Notes under the pieces: model-generated
Databases searched by the model: none
What the model was told of the DNA's origin: nothing
Seen by the model: the letters and a program-made list of their open reading frames with translations, nothing else
Assembly: GCA_946902875.1 (NCBI GenBank)
Contig: OX336340.1
Span: 15,267,566-15,331,565 of the forward strand
DNA length: 64,000 nt
Direction: 5' to 3'
Source: Nematopogon swammerdamellus
Taxonomy: Eukaryota; Arthropoda; Insecta; Lepidoptera; Adelidae
Program-made: the position numbers and the translations under genes
Part shown: one piece after another, positions 31,921 through 44,455 of the stretch
Numbering within the stretch: the stretch's first letter is position 1
Layout: each line of letters opens with the position of its first letter

Positions 31921-32539
31921 TTACTAATGTCGACATACTCGTTTGTAATTTTTTTAATTGATTTGAAATTTAATTATATTTCATTATAAATAATTGATTA
32001 TTAATATTTTTCGTAACCTGAAATAGTTGCCTACATCACCTACTCCACCCGTGATGTAACCCATCACACCTTGGTATACTGGAAGGAGGAGGAACTGAAA
32101 TACGTTATATTTTCACGAACTGTCGCACGGATCACCGTATCTGTCGTTCATTTATTTTATTACTCAAAAAATTCTCTACGGCAGTTTCAAAAGCTCTATC
32201 CTACTCAAATGTGGATATCTTGTTGTAGAATAGAGCTTTCAAATTGAAAATTATAATTTAAAGGTCTTTCCATAAAGACATAAAATACATATGCATTATA
32301 AATTATGAATAAGGTGTAAATATGTTTTACTTTTTATTTATTTCGGATGTACCGCGTAAGAAGTTTAGCCTTTGGTTGGCCTTCTAACCAAAGTAAGTAC
32401 AAAATTGAAGCCGAATTGTATGCAATGATCGATTGAAAGCTATTTTAGAAGAAGACTAGACTACAAATTTGACCTTATTACTAAATGGGTCCACCTTCGA
32501 GGCTACATGCAATGATGCTGATGAATAATAAATTAGTCC

Positions 32540-32740
32540 GGACCCATTCGGATTGGCACTACCGCACTGGATGATGTGCGGTCGAAACGGCTGCGAACCA
32601 AAATATTTTTTTTTCAATGTTGCGGACTCGACCAGATGTAAGTACTGGCTGGCTTGGAGCCTAGTTCGGACAGTAATATGGTGTAATGGGATGACATCAC
32701 GGGTGTAGCAGGTGATGTAACTATGTATATGTCAGGTTAC
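32540..32740 (+). mobile_element. Diverged family T-like tail
   Basis: Blocks CACTACCGCACTGGATGATG, CGGTCGAAACGGCTGCG and GATGACATCACGGG occur in tail order, but spacing and sequence have drifted. Shorter pieces of the same sort are at 32019-32080 (minus), 37408-37485 and 16300-16370. Confidence 0.5.
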
Positions 32741-33204
32741 ATTAACATCCTCGTACTTATTTGTAATTTATATTTTTCACACAGTGTTACCAATGTAACC
32801 GCAGTCTAGATAGTTGTTATATTATGCTCCATTCAACCGTCTCGCGGTGGCAACACAGATGCCTGTGTCGGCTTCATTACATTTTATGATCCATTCACTA
32901 TTTCCTAACCTCCAGAGTACTCCTACTCCGAGATATACCGAAGCTGTAAAAACATTCGGATACAATATTTTCGAATCACGTATTTACGACGTGTTTTATT
33001 GGGTATAAATTTTCTTCGGACGGGACAAAGAAGTTTTTCACAGATTAACGTTCTAGAAGCGTTCGAACTAGTAAGTGGTTATTAAGTGGTAAATTGTGTT
33101 AACATGTAATGTGAGAAAATTCTAAAAAGTCAACTGCAAACTGCGTTGAATAACTTTTATAATAAAAAGTGTGCAGTGTTCCGTGAGTCCGCCGCGTGCA
33201 CGTA

Positions 33205-33383
33205 TTTCCCCCCAAATATAGTCTCGGCTCCTTCAAGAGAGACGTGATTACTTGATTAGTCACCTGTCAGGTCGGCATGACATTCACAACCCCCGCGTAC
33301 GACCGAATATCCATGAGCGTCGTTAGACACCTCATGGGTCAAACGGTGCCCACATGTCGCGCTTTCATAAAAAAAAAAAGGTT
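33205..33383 (+). mobile_element. LINE 3' tail family V, copy 3
   Basis: ATTTCCCCCCAAATATAGTC to GTCGCGCTTTCATAAAAAA, collinear with copy 1 but more diverged. Confidence 0.6.
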
Positions 33384-33949
33384 TGCGGTACTTTGCCATA
33401 TTTTTTTATTGTTCTAATGGTAATGATGAGTAAACTATGTGAGTAAATAATATTCAACTCAATCGGTTCCATTATTTAATTATAGTTTACATTAATGTCA
33501 CGAACGTAACTGCTTCGCTAAATTTGCCAAATAATATAAATAAAATAAAACGATTTTTTTTGTTTCATGTACGCTGTACCATACACTTATAATATCTGAG
33601 TCTCAATGCATTATATAGAATAACGTTTATTTGTAAATTATTTCTTACGGATTGTATACAAAAATAAAACCGTATTAAAGTAGAGGTGCAAGTGCAAGCA
33701 AGTGCACGCAACACTTACTCCTAAAATAACCAAATGAAGTGTTAAAAAAAACGAAGAAATCAAAGAATCTGAGAGATGCGCAGTTTTTATTCCACTCTCC
33801 GAGAGCGAACTTCACAAAGTCCGACTGCACTTTGATCTTGAAATTGCAAAGTCTCGGGTTTTGGAGAAAATAGACCATTCTTCACCGGCACTCGGTCTCG
33901 TGTTCTCATTTTTCAAACTTCACTCCAAAACGCAAGCAAAATTACTTAC

Positions 33950-34030
33950 GCTCGGGGCGCTGCGGCCTCCGCCGCCGCCCCGATACTGCCGCCCGCCGCG
34001 CCCGCCCGGGGGAATGTCAGGTGGTACAGT
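33950..34030 (-). CDS. Candidate GC-rich 81-base exon, RG-rich peptide
   Basis: Minus strand: acceptor CGCACAG, then 27 codons reading TVPPDIPPGGRGGRQYRGGG and ending RSAPS, then a strong donor GTAAGT. The length is a multiple of three. The pyrimidine tract before the acceptor is poor, so it could instead be part of a GC-rich first exon or untranslated leader of a minus-strand gene. No partner exon is identified, and its phase does not join the DUF7042-like gene. Confidence 0.28.
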
Positions 34031-34068
34031 CTGTGCGACGACATTTAATTAATACAATTAATAGCCTC

Positions 34069-34245
34069 TTTAGGGTCTTCGTGCCTTACTTGCTGCTTGA
34101 TGCTTTGCTAAACGTGGTGGTCGGTGTTGTGCTGGAATTTACCGCACTTATTGTAGCACGAGACCGATTACTCTGCTTACCCCGATTATCGGGATACAGC
34201 GTGCGGTTATATGTACGAGTATGTATAGCTACAGGAAAAAACAAT
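34069..34245 (+). mobile_element. LINE 3' tail family U, copy 2
   Basis: GGGTCTTCGTGCCTTACTTG to CCCCGATTATCGGGATACAG and a TATGTAC-rich end. It lacks the first part of the copy at 41789. Confidence 0.65.
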
Positions 34246-34254
34246 TATATAAAA

Positions 34255-34485
34255 AGTTAAATTACAAATTTAAAAAACCCCCGACTCTTAAAAAGTCAAA
34301 AATAATTTCCGTTTACTTACTTAAAGGAGTCGGTGAACCGCTAAGTAAACTCCCGCGCAACTCTTGAGTCTTTATATTTAATTTACTTAGCGGTCCCCCG
34401 ACTCCTTTAAGTAAGTAAACAGAAATTATTTTTGACTTTTTAAGAGTCGGGGGTTTTTTAAATTTGTAATTTAACTTTTATTTCA
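34255..34485. repeat. Long inverted repeat with arms of about 98 bp
   Basis: Arms 34255-34353 and 34382-34484 share ACCCCCGACTCTTAAAAAGT and GTTTACTTACTTAAAGGAGT (reverse complement on the right) with a few mismatches. The spacer is about 28 bases. A short, weaker relative with CCCCCGAC ends is at 39132-39212. Confidence 0.85.
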
Positions 34486-34589
34486 AGCTTTTTAAAAAAA
34501 ACCGTATGCAAATTGGTCCACTTTTTAAGAGAATTATTTTTTTTATTACTTAATTACTTTATTACTTGATTACAAACATAGCTAAGAAC

Positions 34590-34667
34590 CATCCCGATTA
34601 AACAAGCTTCCTAATAAAAAAAACCGCATCCAAATCGGTCCATCCGTTTGGGAGCTACGATGCCACA

Positions 34668-34716
<49 letters not shown>

Positions 34717-34755
34717 AACTTATAACACCCCTCCGTTTTTACGTCGGGGGTTAAA
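34590..34755 (+). repeat. Interspersed repeat with internal CA microsatellite
   Basis: AACCGCATCCAAATCGGTCC, GGGAGCTACGATGCCACAGA, a CA run of about 42 bases (34671-34712), ACACCCCTCCGTTTTTACG and TCGGGGGTTAAAA. I recognise it as a common moth repeat in which the CA tract length varies. Confidence 0.65.
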
Positions 34756-34759
34756 AATT

Positions 34760-35735
34760 GTCGGGTAAAGTTGTGAGACTTTACTAGTTAATATCTTTAC
34801 AATATCATATTTCAATAGTTACTTACGGTATACCTACATTGTATAGACGAAACAGTCTTTCTTTCAATGGAAAGTGCAAATAGTTACATAAATCTTATTC
34901 CTGCAGGCGGTAAGCAATTAGACCTACAGTATTAACGCGAACGAAACTGATTCCACTATTTCATTGTATTCTCTTCCATGTAACGCTTTTTTTAATCCAC
35001 ATTTTAAATCGAGATCGTTCAAAATAGTAGTTACAGAATAGGTAGTTAGTTCAGCGCTGCGGTACTGAAATTGCAATTTGAGGTTGTATTCCAACTTTTC
35101 GCGAAAAAAGCGCCGACCGTACCCGGCGTACTAAAATATTTATTTCCGCGGCCTGAGTTATGCTTTTTTCGAACAGTTCGCGCATTGACTCGCAATGGAT
35201 TCAGTGCGGCTTTATTGGTGCATGTGAGACCGCGAAATAAATGGTTGATTGCTTGGTAAAAAAGTTTCCGCTTCTGTAAAACAGTTCGCATACGAAAATG
35301 GGACGTGGAAAAAAGTCGTGTAGCCGACGTGTAGCTGCGAGTGAAAACGCTTTGTATACCGAGTTTTGAACACGCTACCTCTCGCAGGAGAGAACCAACA
35401 CTTCACCACTGGGATAGCCGGTGGGTATGCAATGAACTTTAAGAACAATGTGAAAACTGTCTGGCCAGGCCAGCAGCCACTGACATAATCTTAGCACTGA
35501 CTGACAGACAACGCACAGCCTAAACCTATAGGTCTAGAAACGTGAACATTTGCATAGGAGTTTCTTATATAACGTAAGTGAGCACTAGGTAAGAATTTTG
35601 GAAAATTCATCGCCTAATTCATTAAAGTTTGTATTGAAGTTTGTCAATTTTGAAGTATGAAATATGGAAATTGGTGTTTGGCATTATGTTTATAAATTTA
35701 AGTCAGTTGTATCAGCGATTTGGGAAATGTATCCC
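34760..35735. other. No gene seen
   Basis: Overlapping frames on both strands at 35046-35291 cancel each other as evidence. No motif is recognised. Confidence 0.45.
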
Positions 35736-35737
35736 CT

Positions 35738-35852
35738 AAGAGGGAGGAAAGGAGCGAGATAGGGAGGGAAGGAGAGAAGGAGATTGAGAGGGAAGGAAGA
35801 AGAGAAGGAGGGAGAGAGGGAGGGAGAGAGGGAGGGAAGGAGTGAGATAGAG
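35738..35852. repeat. Purine-rich low-complexity tract
   Basis: GGGAGG, GAGAGGGA and GAAGGAG units for about 115 bases. A serine/leucine-rich minus-strand frame crosses it but is a by-product. A similar tract is at 36850-36915. Confidence 0.85.
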
Positions 35853-36191
35853 AATATAAATTTGTCTTCATCATGCAAACTGCATGATGAAGACAATGGA
35901 AATGAAATGGAAATTTGAAGGTAAAACTGATTGCAATAAGAGTTTTTAATTACCCATATATTATTTTGGTATTGCTCGCTCACTCTATCGAGCATTTTTC
36001 TGAAACCATATCCTAATACCATCCTAAAATCAGAAGCGGACACCTTCATTTACATATTTAGATACTAAAGTACTTAGCACCTACAAAATTAACAAAACGC
36101 ACTCTCATACAATACACCTATTCACGTATTTCACAAGTCATAGAGCAGGGGTAGCGAGCTAAAACCGCTGTTCCACTGGTACCCGCGGTAT

Positions 36192-36410
36192 AAGCGGCGG
36201 GTGGCCGAGTGGTTTGGGCATCGGCTTCTCATGCGAGAGGTCCGAGGTTCGAATCCGGTCGGCGTGTACCAATGAGTTTTTTCTGACGAAAAAATTTACG
36301 TGCATACCTACACCTGCTGCTTCACCGTTCGGAACCGGTGTAAAACTTAGGTCCCTTCCCTTGCCCCTTACTTGATAAACATCATGTCAGTTGGTAATGC
36401 GACGATTTCG
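36192..36410 (+). mobile_element. SINE with tRNA Ser/Leu-like head
   Basis: GGTGGCCGAGTGGTTTGGGC resembles the A box of a class II tRNA, and GAGGTTCGAATCC is a perfect B box. The part after the head includes CACCGTTCGGAACCGGTG. I read it as a SINE rather than a working tRNA gene because it recurs at 45808-46168 with a shared tail and no clean acceptor stem is visible. Confidence 0.68.
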
Positions 36411-36424
36411 AGTTAGCTGTATAG

Positions 36425-36645
36425 TATACAAGCTGTGCCCGCGGCTCCGCCCGCTCTCATATTTCACTTCACTGCTAACCTCATAAGCTATTTAGCGTGA
36501 TAGTAAGTAGCCTATAGTTGATGGGAAGAATCAAGCTATCCGTAGAATTTTGTTTTATTAAAATCGGTTCAGTGGTTCTCGAGATATGAGCGGACAGACA
36601 GACACTCATACAGAAAGCAGACGTTGGATTTTATTATAGGTAAGG
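36425..36645 (+). repeat. Common lepidopteran interspersed repeat
   Basis: CAAGCTGTGCCCGCGGCTCC, TTTAGCGTGATAGTAAGTAG, AAAATCGGTTCAGTGG and GGACAGACAGACACTC in order. Related shorter pieces: 700-890, 17272-17345, 26030-26100, 26240-26300 and 52040-52140. Confidence 0.6.
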
Positions 36646-36919
36646 AAGCGGTCATACAATCAGACAGATAGACAGATTATATATTATGTAGAGATGAGTA
36701 GGGATAAAGAATAATATATTGGATGTGATATTGGAACGGAATCCGTTCCTCTCTCACATCTTCATCGGTAGCTTCCACAAGCGTCCGCATTGCTTCGCTG
36801 CGACGGTGGAACATCAGCTTTAAACTCATCCCCGCAGTCCGCTCCGTCCAGGAAGAGATAGAGGGAGAGAGAGAAAGAGCGTAGCGGAAGAGAGAGCGCG
36901 GCGGAAGAGAGAGCGCTGA

Positions 36920-38570
36920 TGTACAATTAGCGGCTGTCGGCTGTCTGACGCTGACTACGCGGTTTTGTCCTAACTAAATGAAGGGAGCGTGATGTGTGGA
37001 CTACGCCGGGCGCCCCCAACGACGGTCGGCTGAAATAAGGTTTACCATATTTATGGCAATTTAAATTCGGACAATTCGAGAAAGGGCGTTTTACTTTTTT
37101 TTGTTTAATATTGCTATTGTATAAAACCAACATCCCAGTAAGTATGTAATAATGACAGAAAAATGGATATTGCTCGAATTAGATTAAACATTTAGCAAGG
37201 GCATTAGATACACATAGTAGATAGTACGGGTTTCGTTATTCCATTCATATGCTATAGTTAACCTACATAATACTCGTATGACGAGTTAATATGCAGCAAC
37301 ATAAATTTTTTAAATTTTATTTAATGCAATTTATATGCTTGTGTGATATTTTGTTGAAGCCAAATTGGTTCAGGGGTTTTCACTTATAATATAAAAAAAA
37401 TTAATCCGGAACATGGTGTAATGGACTGACATCATACGAGTCGGTGTAGCAACTGACGTAACCATGTCACATTTCATAAAACAAATATCGCCCGAAACGT
37501 TGTTTGGGGGGATAACTAACTTCTCAAAATTTTCGGACAATTTGTAAATCCTGTTTGCTTCGAACGTATGGCACGCCTACCTACACACAGTTTGCTGTGG
37601 AAGTAAATTGAAGGTTTGTATGCAAGCATTAAGCGGTGTGTTGAGATAAAATACGTGCATATGCGTGGGTTCATGAACGGAGGTAAATGAAGACTGATTA
37701 TACCTTTGGTACGCCAATATGAATATGTACCTTATGAAGCCTTTGTATATTTCTGATGAAAATTATAATAAGAGACAATACTATTACACTTCTAACGTAC
37801 AATTCTTACTAATTTCTAAAAGGTTTCCTGAAATGCAAGCTACTGTTCCTTACATTTCTGTTTTGTTTTCTTGAGTATTTCAATTACATACCTTCTAGTG
37901 ACCAATGAATATTCTATTTTATTCTATTCTATATTATAATATTATAAAATTAAAAACTTGTCTGTCTATCAGAAACGCTTTGTTAAGCAAAAATCCTTTT
38001 TACCCGAGAGTTGGTCGTTCCAGCTTGCATTAGCGAAGTTGCGGGCAAAATCTAATTTAAAATAAAGCATGTAGGTAGCAAAACAAAGACTATTTAAGTC
38101 GTTTACACGGTAAATTCTGCACATTACACAAATAAGTTGAGTTCCAGGGTCCCCACATAATTCGAACATTAAAACGACACAAAAAGTAATTTTAAAGTTT
38201 GCAGAAAAATATATGCAAAAACAAATTCTTCCATAGAGACGATTTTAATGGTCCGGAAGATCGCAGCAGCATTCACCCTTTGTTGTAAAAGCTTCAATGA
38301 TTTATCCACAAAACTCTATGTGCAATTCTAGCTTGTCAACTTTCATTTATCAATCACTTAAAATACAACGTTTACATATTTCCCTCCCTACACAAGTGCT
38401 CATGATATGCAGCCTTCCCGACTCCAGACGGACGCGTTTCAGATAAGGCCTTTAAAAGCCGATCACAGGGCATGGGAGTGGCAGGGTAACTTTCGTAAAA
38501 ATTTGTTTTTTTACGAGTTTACCTATAGGATTTAGTCGAAGGTATTAAGACATTGCCGCGTCCTACCCTT
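36920..38570. other. No gene seen
   Basis: AT-rich; only the degenerate tail piece at 37408-37485 is recognisable. Confidence 0.45.
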
Positions 38571-38574
38571 GCTG

Positions 38575-38670
38575 CCGTTGACAAGAAAACGGAGTATGGG
38601 AAGACCACCCGCCAGGTGGGATGACGACATCAAGTACGTCGGCGGACTCATAAAAGCCTTAAGCATACAA
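38575..38670 (+). pseudogene. Short LINE RT C-terminal remnant
   Basis: Plus strand reads KRSMGRPPARWDDDIK, the GRPPxRWxDD motif found downstream of RT cores in lepidopteran LINEs. It is under 100 bases and has no start. Confidence 0.55.
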
Positions 38671-41600
38671 TTCGTCCCCAACATAATCTATAAATGCACT
38701 CAATCAGAACAGTTTATTTGCAGTTTATATTATAAACAGGCGTATTGATAAAGATAGCTGTGACACAAAAAATGTGAGGGGTATAGTATATGTCTGTTAT
38801 TTCGTCTCTGTGCACACCACTTCCACCTGCTCGAGGAGTTCATGCCCGTTCTATCGTTTTGAATCCTGTTTATTTTTCGAACAGAGAGTAAAACGCCAGG
38901 GCTGCCATAAACAATACGGAACACTGTATCCAGGGTTGCCACCTAATCGAATGATTAATACGCACACCGTTTTCACTGGCGGGCTCGGGAAAGCATTAAC
39001 CAAATCTTTTGTGCCCCCGCAGGGAAGAAGGCCTGCCGATGTTCTCGAATCAATTATCGACTTAGCCGGGATTTTTAAAGCTGATAATTATTCTTTTTAA
39101 ATGGATTATGTCGAAAAATAAAGTGCCTTAAGACCCCCGACACATCATCAACCCTTAAATGTAAAAACATAATTCTGCTTAGTTAATTAAAGGCGTCGGG
39201 GGACCGACTTTATTTTTTTATTGTTTAAACTATAAATAAGCTACTTGTCGAAGGTTTCGCTTAGCCACATTTTTAAATTACAGTTTATATTTTTGAAACA
39301 AATTATAAAACTATAGTAGGTCAGATATGGGCGTTCCTAGGTATCATGTCGCCTTAATAAATAGTTTTGCAGGATGTCCATGTCGTAATAAAGTTTCAAC
39401 ATTTTTCATAATAAAGTGAAACCCAACAGGATGGCGTTCTGACATCGGCCGCCAGTGCGAATTCACGACCTGGTCGACGACGAACTCTCTTCAAGTCCGG
39501 ATGGTGGCATCTTTGAAATTAGAAACAGTAGAAATATACATTTTTTTTTTCAAATTATCTGAGGAAACCTAAACCCACAGAACAGCGATCGCCGGCCGTC
39601 TTCCGTCGGTCGGCCGCGATGCTTCTTCCACTTCTGTGTCTAAACCTAAACCTTATTACCAGATATCCTTTGTCTGTATACGAACAAAGAACATAAAGCT
39701 GCATCTCTCAAAAAGAAAGTTGTCCAAACTGCTCTAAACTCCCGTCCATCCGAATAAGCTGAATATGAAAATGCAGCCTCTTTGTGGGCAATATGGAAAA
39801 TATGAAATGATGCCCAGACGGCGCACTTTATTTCCAGTTTTTTTATACCCCAAATGGTCCTCAAATGCGTCCTTGCACGATAGCAGAGGATAGTGCCGTG
39901 TTGGGGTATTTATTTACAGTTTGCTTGAAAGTTGGGGAGTGAAATGTTTAACTTTTCAGCTCGAAATAGTATATCTGACCGGTACGTTTCACTTGAATCT
40001 AACCTGAATTCTTTATCGTTGGATGAGCCACCCTCGGCTAGCAACAAGCATCCGTGTGGGTAGCAAATCTGTGCGACTGGTTTGACTGGAACACCAGATA
40101 CTTTGATTCGTTGCTGTCTCAAATCCAGATAACCGTGATTAAGTCTAACTTATAGCAGTGGAATAGATCTTGGATTCCATTCGTGCGACTTATAAAACTC
40201 ACTGCACCTTTTCGATGGCTTCCTAATTTGAATTTTCCTTGCACCCCTTCAGCAGCCGGAATAAGGTAACGCAGTCGGTCTCGCGACTGCCGCATTTCTC
40301 CAGTAATTATGAGAGTTTCACATAGTTGCATCGACTACACCGGACAGGCAGCCCACTGTATGCGGCACGCAATAACACAATAATACTATTTTGCAAAGCC
40401 AGGCCCCACTCAGCTCTGGATAAACTTTCGAAAAGTTTGCATTCAATTATTTACGATACTGCTCTCATTGGTCCGTTGAAAATTCACTGGTGATTTAAAT
40501 TTGTCTACAGCTCGCCAAAAATATCTAAATTACTGCTTAACTGAATAATAATTCAAGGATAACAGTTTTGTACAGCAAGAGAAAAATTTAGAACAGTCAT
40601 TGGAAAAGTTCGATCGATCCAGAGATGAAATCGTTAGCGGGTTCGTAGCTCTCTGTGTTTGCAAGTATTTTTTTTTTACATTTGTTTATAAATTTGGGTT
40701 GGGAACGAATTAATGATGTGCAATGTATGTAAATTCAGGTTCTCAATTCTGAAATCTTACGTTTTGCTGCACCTCGCTCGTTAGTATAGCGATAGCCTTT
40801 CATGAGGTCATCACATCACTCACTACGAACACGTACGTGCCGCCAGATATCCATCCTACATAGATGCAATCGAAACCTCGTCCTCTCTACGCGAGCGCAA
40901 CTCTCTAAAGCACATACTTTTTAAATGAAGTTCTACCTACAAAAAATAAACGTTTCACAGTTCGACACTTTTATCCAAAGTTTTCTTTATTAAATAATGT
41001 GTAGGAAATTTTGTTACTTACACTAAATTTTAATAAAATTTTAATGTATATCTTTTTTGTTATTTTAGGGTATATTGTACATATGTATTATTGGATATAG
41101 TATTGTTTCTAAACTACAATTAAAATAATTTTATAAATTAAACTGCATTAGGTACTATTATTTTAATTAATAAATTGAACAAACCTTGCTCAAATAGAAT
41201 TAACATTCTCGAAAGCTATGCTCATTATATCCCTTATTTTTTTACCATTGCGGTCCTTGCGGATGATGACACCACCCGAAAAATGTTAAATGTTGTTTGC
41301 TGAAAAAGTAGTTTGATGAAATCTTTTTTGCTCTACATATTTTCAGCGATCGACCTAAAAGCCTCTTGTGATCGACCGGTCGATCGATTACGATTGTCAA
41401 ATATTTTTAATTCATCAGCCACATGTCCAAAACACATAAAACACGTACCTACCTACTTTCGTTAAAATTTCATAACAAAAGCATTCAATAATTATGATTA
41501 AATGTAATGCGTGCGAATTAAATATTAAAGATCATTTTATTCCCCGCGCGGGCTCCAGTTCTATAAAAAAATTATTATAGTTCCTCAAAATAAACTGTTC

Positions 41601-41705
41601 TTAAATTCTTTTTGTTACGAATTACTCACTGTGTGATGATAAATTAATTCCACTAAGGACTTAATATATAAAGGACACAATATTATAAACTAATATAATT
41701 AAATT
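38671..41705. other. No gene seen
   Basis: Several frames of 66-108 codons, none with recognisable motifs or exon borders. A weak CCCCCGAC foldback is at 39132-39212. Confidence 0.45.
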
Positions 41706-41788
41706 ACCGTGTGGGGCCGGTACTTAAAAATAATACCCCCACTGCATATCTCCCCATACATGTCGTAAAAGGCAACTAGGGATAAGGG

Positions 41789-42040
41789 CAAGATGCCGTA
41801 AAGGGCGACAGGCTCGCCACCTCTCACCTTGGCACGGTACTTCCACCCAGTCATGCAGCAGGTTGGTCTTCGTGCCTTACTTCCTGCTTGATCGATTGAA
41901 TCTTGTTCGAATACTTTGCGAAACGTGGTGGTCGGTGTTGTGCTGTAATTTACTGGAGTTCTTGCAGCACGTCACCGATTGCTCTGCTTACCCCGATTGT
42001 CGGGATTCAGCGTGTGTGATATGTATGTATGTAATTAATT
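41789..42040 (+). mobile_element. LINE 3' tail family U, copy 3, fused to a family T start
   Basis: It begins AAGATGCCGTAAAGGGCGAC right after a family T start (41706-41788: CCGTGTGGGGCCGGTACTTA to CAACTAGGGAT) and ends CCCGATTGTCGGGATTCAG with TATGTATG. Families T and U share the CCGTAAAgGGCGAC theme, so they may be sister LINE ends, or this copy is a recombinant. Confidence 0.62.
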
Positions 42041-44080
42041 ACAAATTTAAACTATTTTTATTTGAATTCACTGCTCACACAATCACTCTATTCCTACTAT
42101 TGAAACTCTTTAATTCAAAGCCAGTGAGAAGCCGGGGCTACTTTTAAATCAGCAAACAGAACCGACGGGCGACTCGATAAAGTATTCAAATGCCGCATCC
42201 CCACAGACTCCTATTGTGAATATACCGTTGGATCAGGGATATTGTTCCGAAAATATGACCTGGACCGTAATAAACACTTCCAAATTCCTTGCTCAAGAAG
42301 GAGAAGGCATACCCAATAAACAATATTAATGAACATACGAAAACGAAAATAGTCTAACGAGAGCTCTGTAATTAATTTAAAAACTTCATCTCAAAGTATG
42401 AAAATTCATTATGCCGCTAGTGAAATACATTTTGTTACAAGGACAGCTTTGATTTCACTAACGAAGTAAACTTTGTGTTTAAAGTTATGCGTGGCTATCA
42501 CGACATTGGAAAATATAGAAGTTACTCGTTATAAAGGTTATTAACTACTAAAATTAATTGAATGCCTCTAATGAGCGGAATTACGTACCTCGAGCTGTAG
42601 ATTATGTAGGTAAACTAACTAAAGGAACTGAGCATACTATAAAGATGATACAAAGCAGACAAAGGGCTATGAATGTTGTTACTGCGGCACCATACGATGT
42701 CTTTTAACATTTTTATGGTAGGAACTCGAAAATTTCGTTTCCATCCGAAATGAAATTCTGTGTTTATGCCGCAGCCAGAATAGATATGGAAGCAGCATTT
42801 TGGCACTGAATATGAAAAATGAACTTTGTGCGGCGTAAAATGCAAATGAAGGGGTAGAATAACTGTAGAGTGTACATAAATTGAACAGATGTAGAATTTA
42901 CAGAAGGGTTGAAATAAATGACCGCCATCAGTAAAATAATTTTTACAATTGAATAAACAAGGAGAAGTATCTTTGAATGTGTAATGGCACGCAAGTAGCT
43001 CGTAAACGCGGGGGCACTTGAAATAAATTGATGAATGGGGTGCTGAGCTGGGATCGTTAAAGTTTTACGCTTAAACGTGTGTTAATTGTTCGGCTGCAGT
43101 AAAGAAAATGGATGTTTATTTGTTAGCTCGAGGGAGGCAACTTGGACAGTTTTCGTTTTATGGATCACGGTTACGTACATTTTTTTTAATCATTCGAGGT
43201 TTTACCATTGTGAAGTAAATTAAATATAGCTTAGCTCAGCAACATTTTTGACTAATAAACATTTTCTCTTTTGATTGGCTGTGGCTACGGAAGTACGGAC
43301 ACTTAACGAGGCAAAAATTAGATCATATTATAGGTTCTGTGAGAGAATGTTAGCTATCAGTCTCCTTATGTGTGGAGGATCTCACAGCACAAGATCAAAA
43401 GGTCATGTCTGTTAAAGGTAGAAAGGGATGCTTTGTCTCACGTATTATGGTCAAAGGGAATATTGAGGAGTGGAAATGGAAAACTTTAGAGGAGTCTTAA
43501 TGGTAAAAGCACAGTTGAATTTATCATAAACGATCCGAACGAATTATGTCACAACGTTCTCAGTTCGTATACAAGATGGCATCATAATTCTCACGTTAAC
43601 GATAATAAACACGCAGTATTATGTTAGGTATTCTGCGATCTCACATTAACACCGGAATATTCGCTCCATCCACGCTACTATTCAGCAAGAGAACACTGTG
43701 CAGTCTCACGAGCTATCGTCACGTTTCAGCCTCTGCCCTTTGGGGTAAAACGGGAACGGCAGAGACGTCGTATGGTCCGCCAGGCTTCGCTCGCCGTTGT
43801 AGATTACGTGACTTCAACTTGAAGGTCATATCCGCTATGAATAGAGAAGAGATCTTGGCCGTACGGTGTCTAGTTTCTACCTTACCTCGATGAACACTTT
43901 TAAGATTCACAATTTTCATTCTCTATATCTACCGATGATGACGAAGCAGATTGAATTTTATCTCGATATCTTTGAGCGAACGCTTTGTGAGATAGAACGT
44001 TTTGCATTTAAAACTAAGTACGCAGTAATAATTGAGTAAATTTGAATTTAGGAACACTAATGTTTCAAATATCACCAAAC
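42041..44080. other. No gene seen
   Basis: Overlapping short frames on both strands without motif or splice support. Confidence 0.45.
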
Positions 44081-44081
44081 A

Positions 44082-44455
44082 GCCTCGTTAGCTCAGTGGT
44101 GCGGTCTGCCGACTGTTGCTAAGCATACCTGGGCGCGGTCAGTATTTGAATGGGCGACCGCTCGGCCGTTAGAGGCTGACCGTGGCTCGGATTCCACGTA
44201 AAACTGTAGGTCCCTTCCCTTCTTACCTTACTAGGTGGTAGGGTTTATCTCGCCCGGGTTGGTACCTACCACCACACTGAATGAAACATCGGTCGAAACG
44301 GCTATGTAAATAATTCATATTTTCCGTCCAGTTCAGTGTAGCCCACATGAAATGAAGGGAAGCACTGATATGGCACCTAGTTCACCCGGTGATATGGGCT
44401 AACATCATGGACGTTGTAGGTGATGAAGCCAACCGTGTCAGTATCCAGAAAAAAA
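44082..44455 (+). mobile_element. Full-length SINE, tRNA/5S head and LINE-shared tail
   Basis: It starts GCCTCGTTAGCTCAGTGG, has GGGCGCGGTCAGTATTTGAA followed by TGGGCGACCGCTC, GTGGCTCGGATTCC, and the complete tail ending GTGTCAGTATCCAGAAAA. It has the same layout as the 10192 copy, so the family is real. Confidence 0.82.

Larger units (their letters stand above)
30680..33200. other. No gene seen; two small GC patches
   Basis: GC patches with CACTACCGC at 30950 and 31245 may be related repeats. The rest is AT-rich with the minisatellite at 31826 and diverged tails near 32019 and 32540. Confidence 0.45.

Noticed and set aside
36192..36270. Functional tRNA gene with a GGTTCGAATCC arm
   Set aside because: No clean acceptor stem is visible, and a second copy at 45808-46168 carries a SINE tail.
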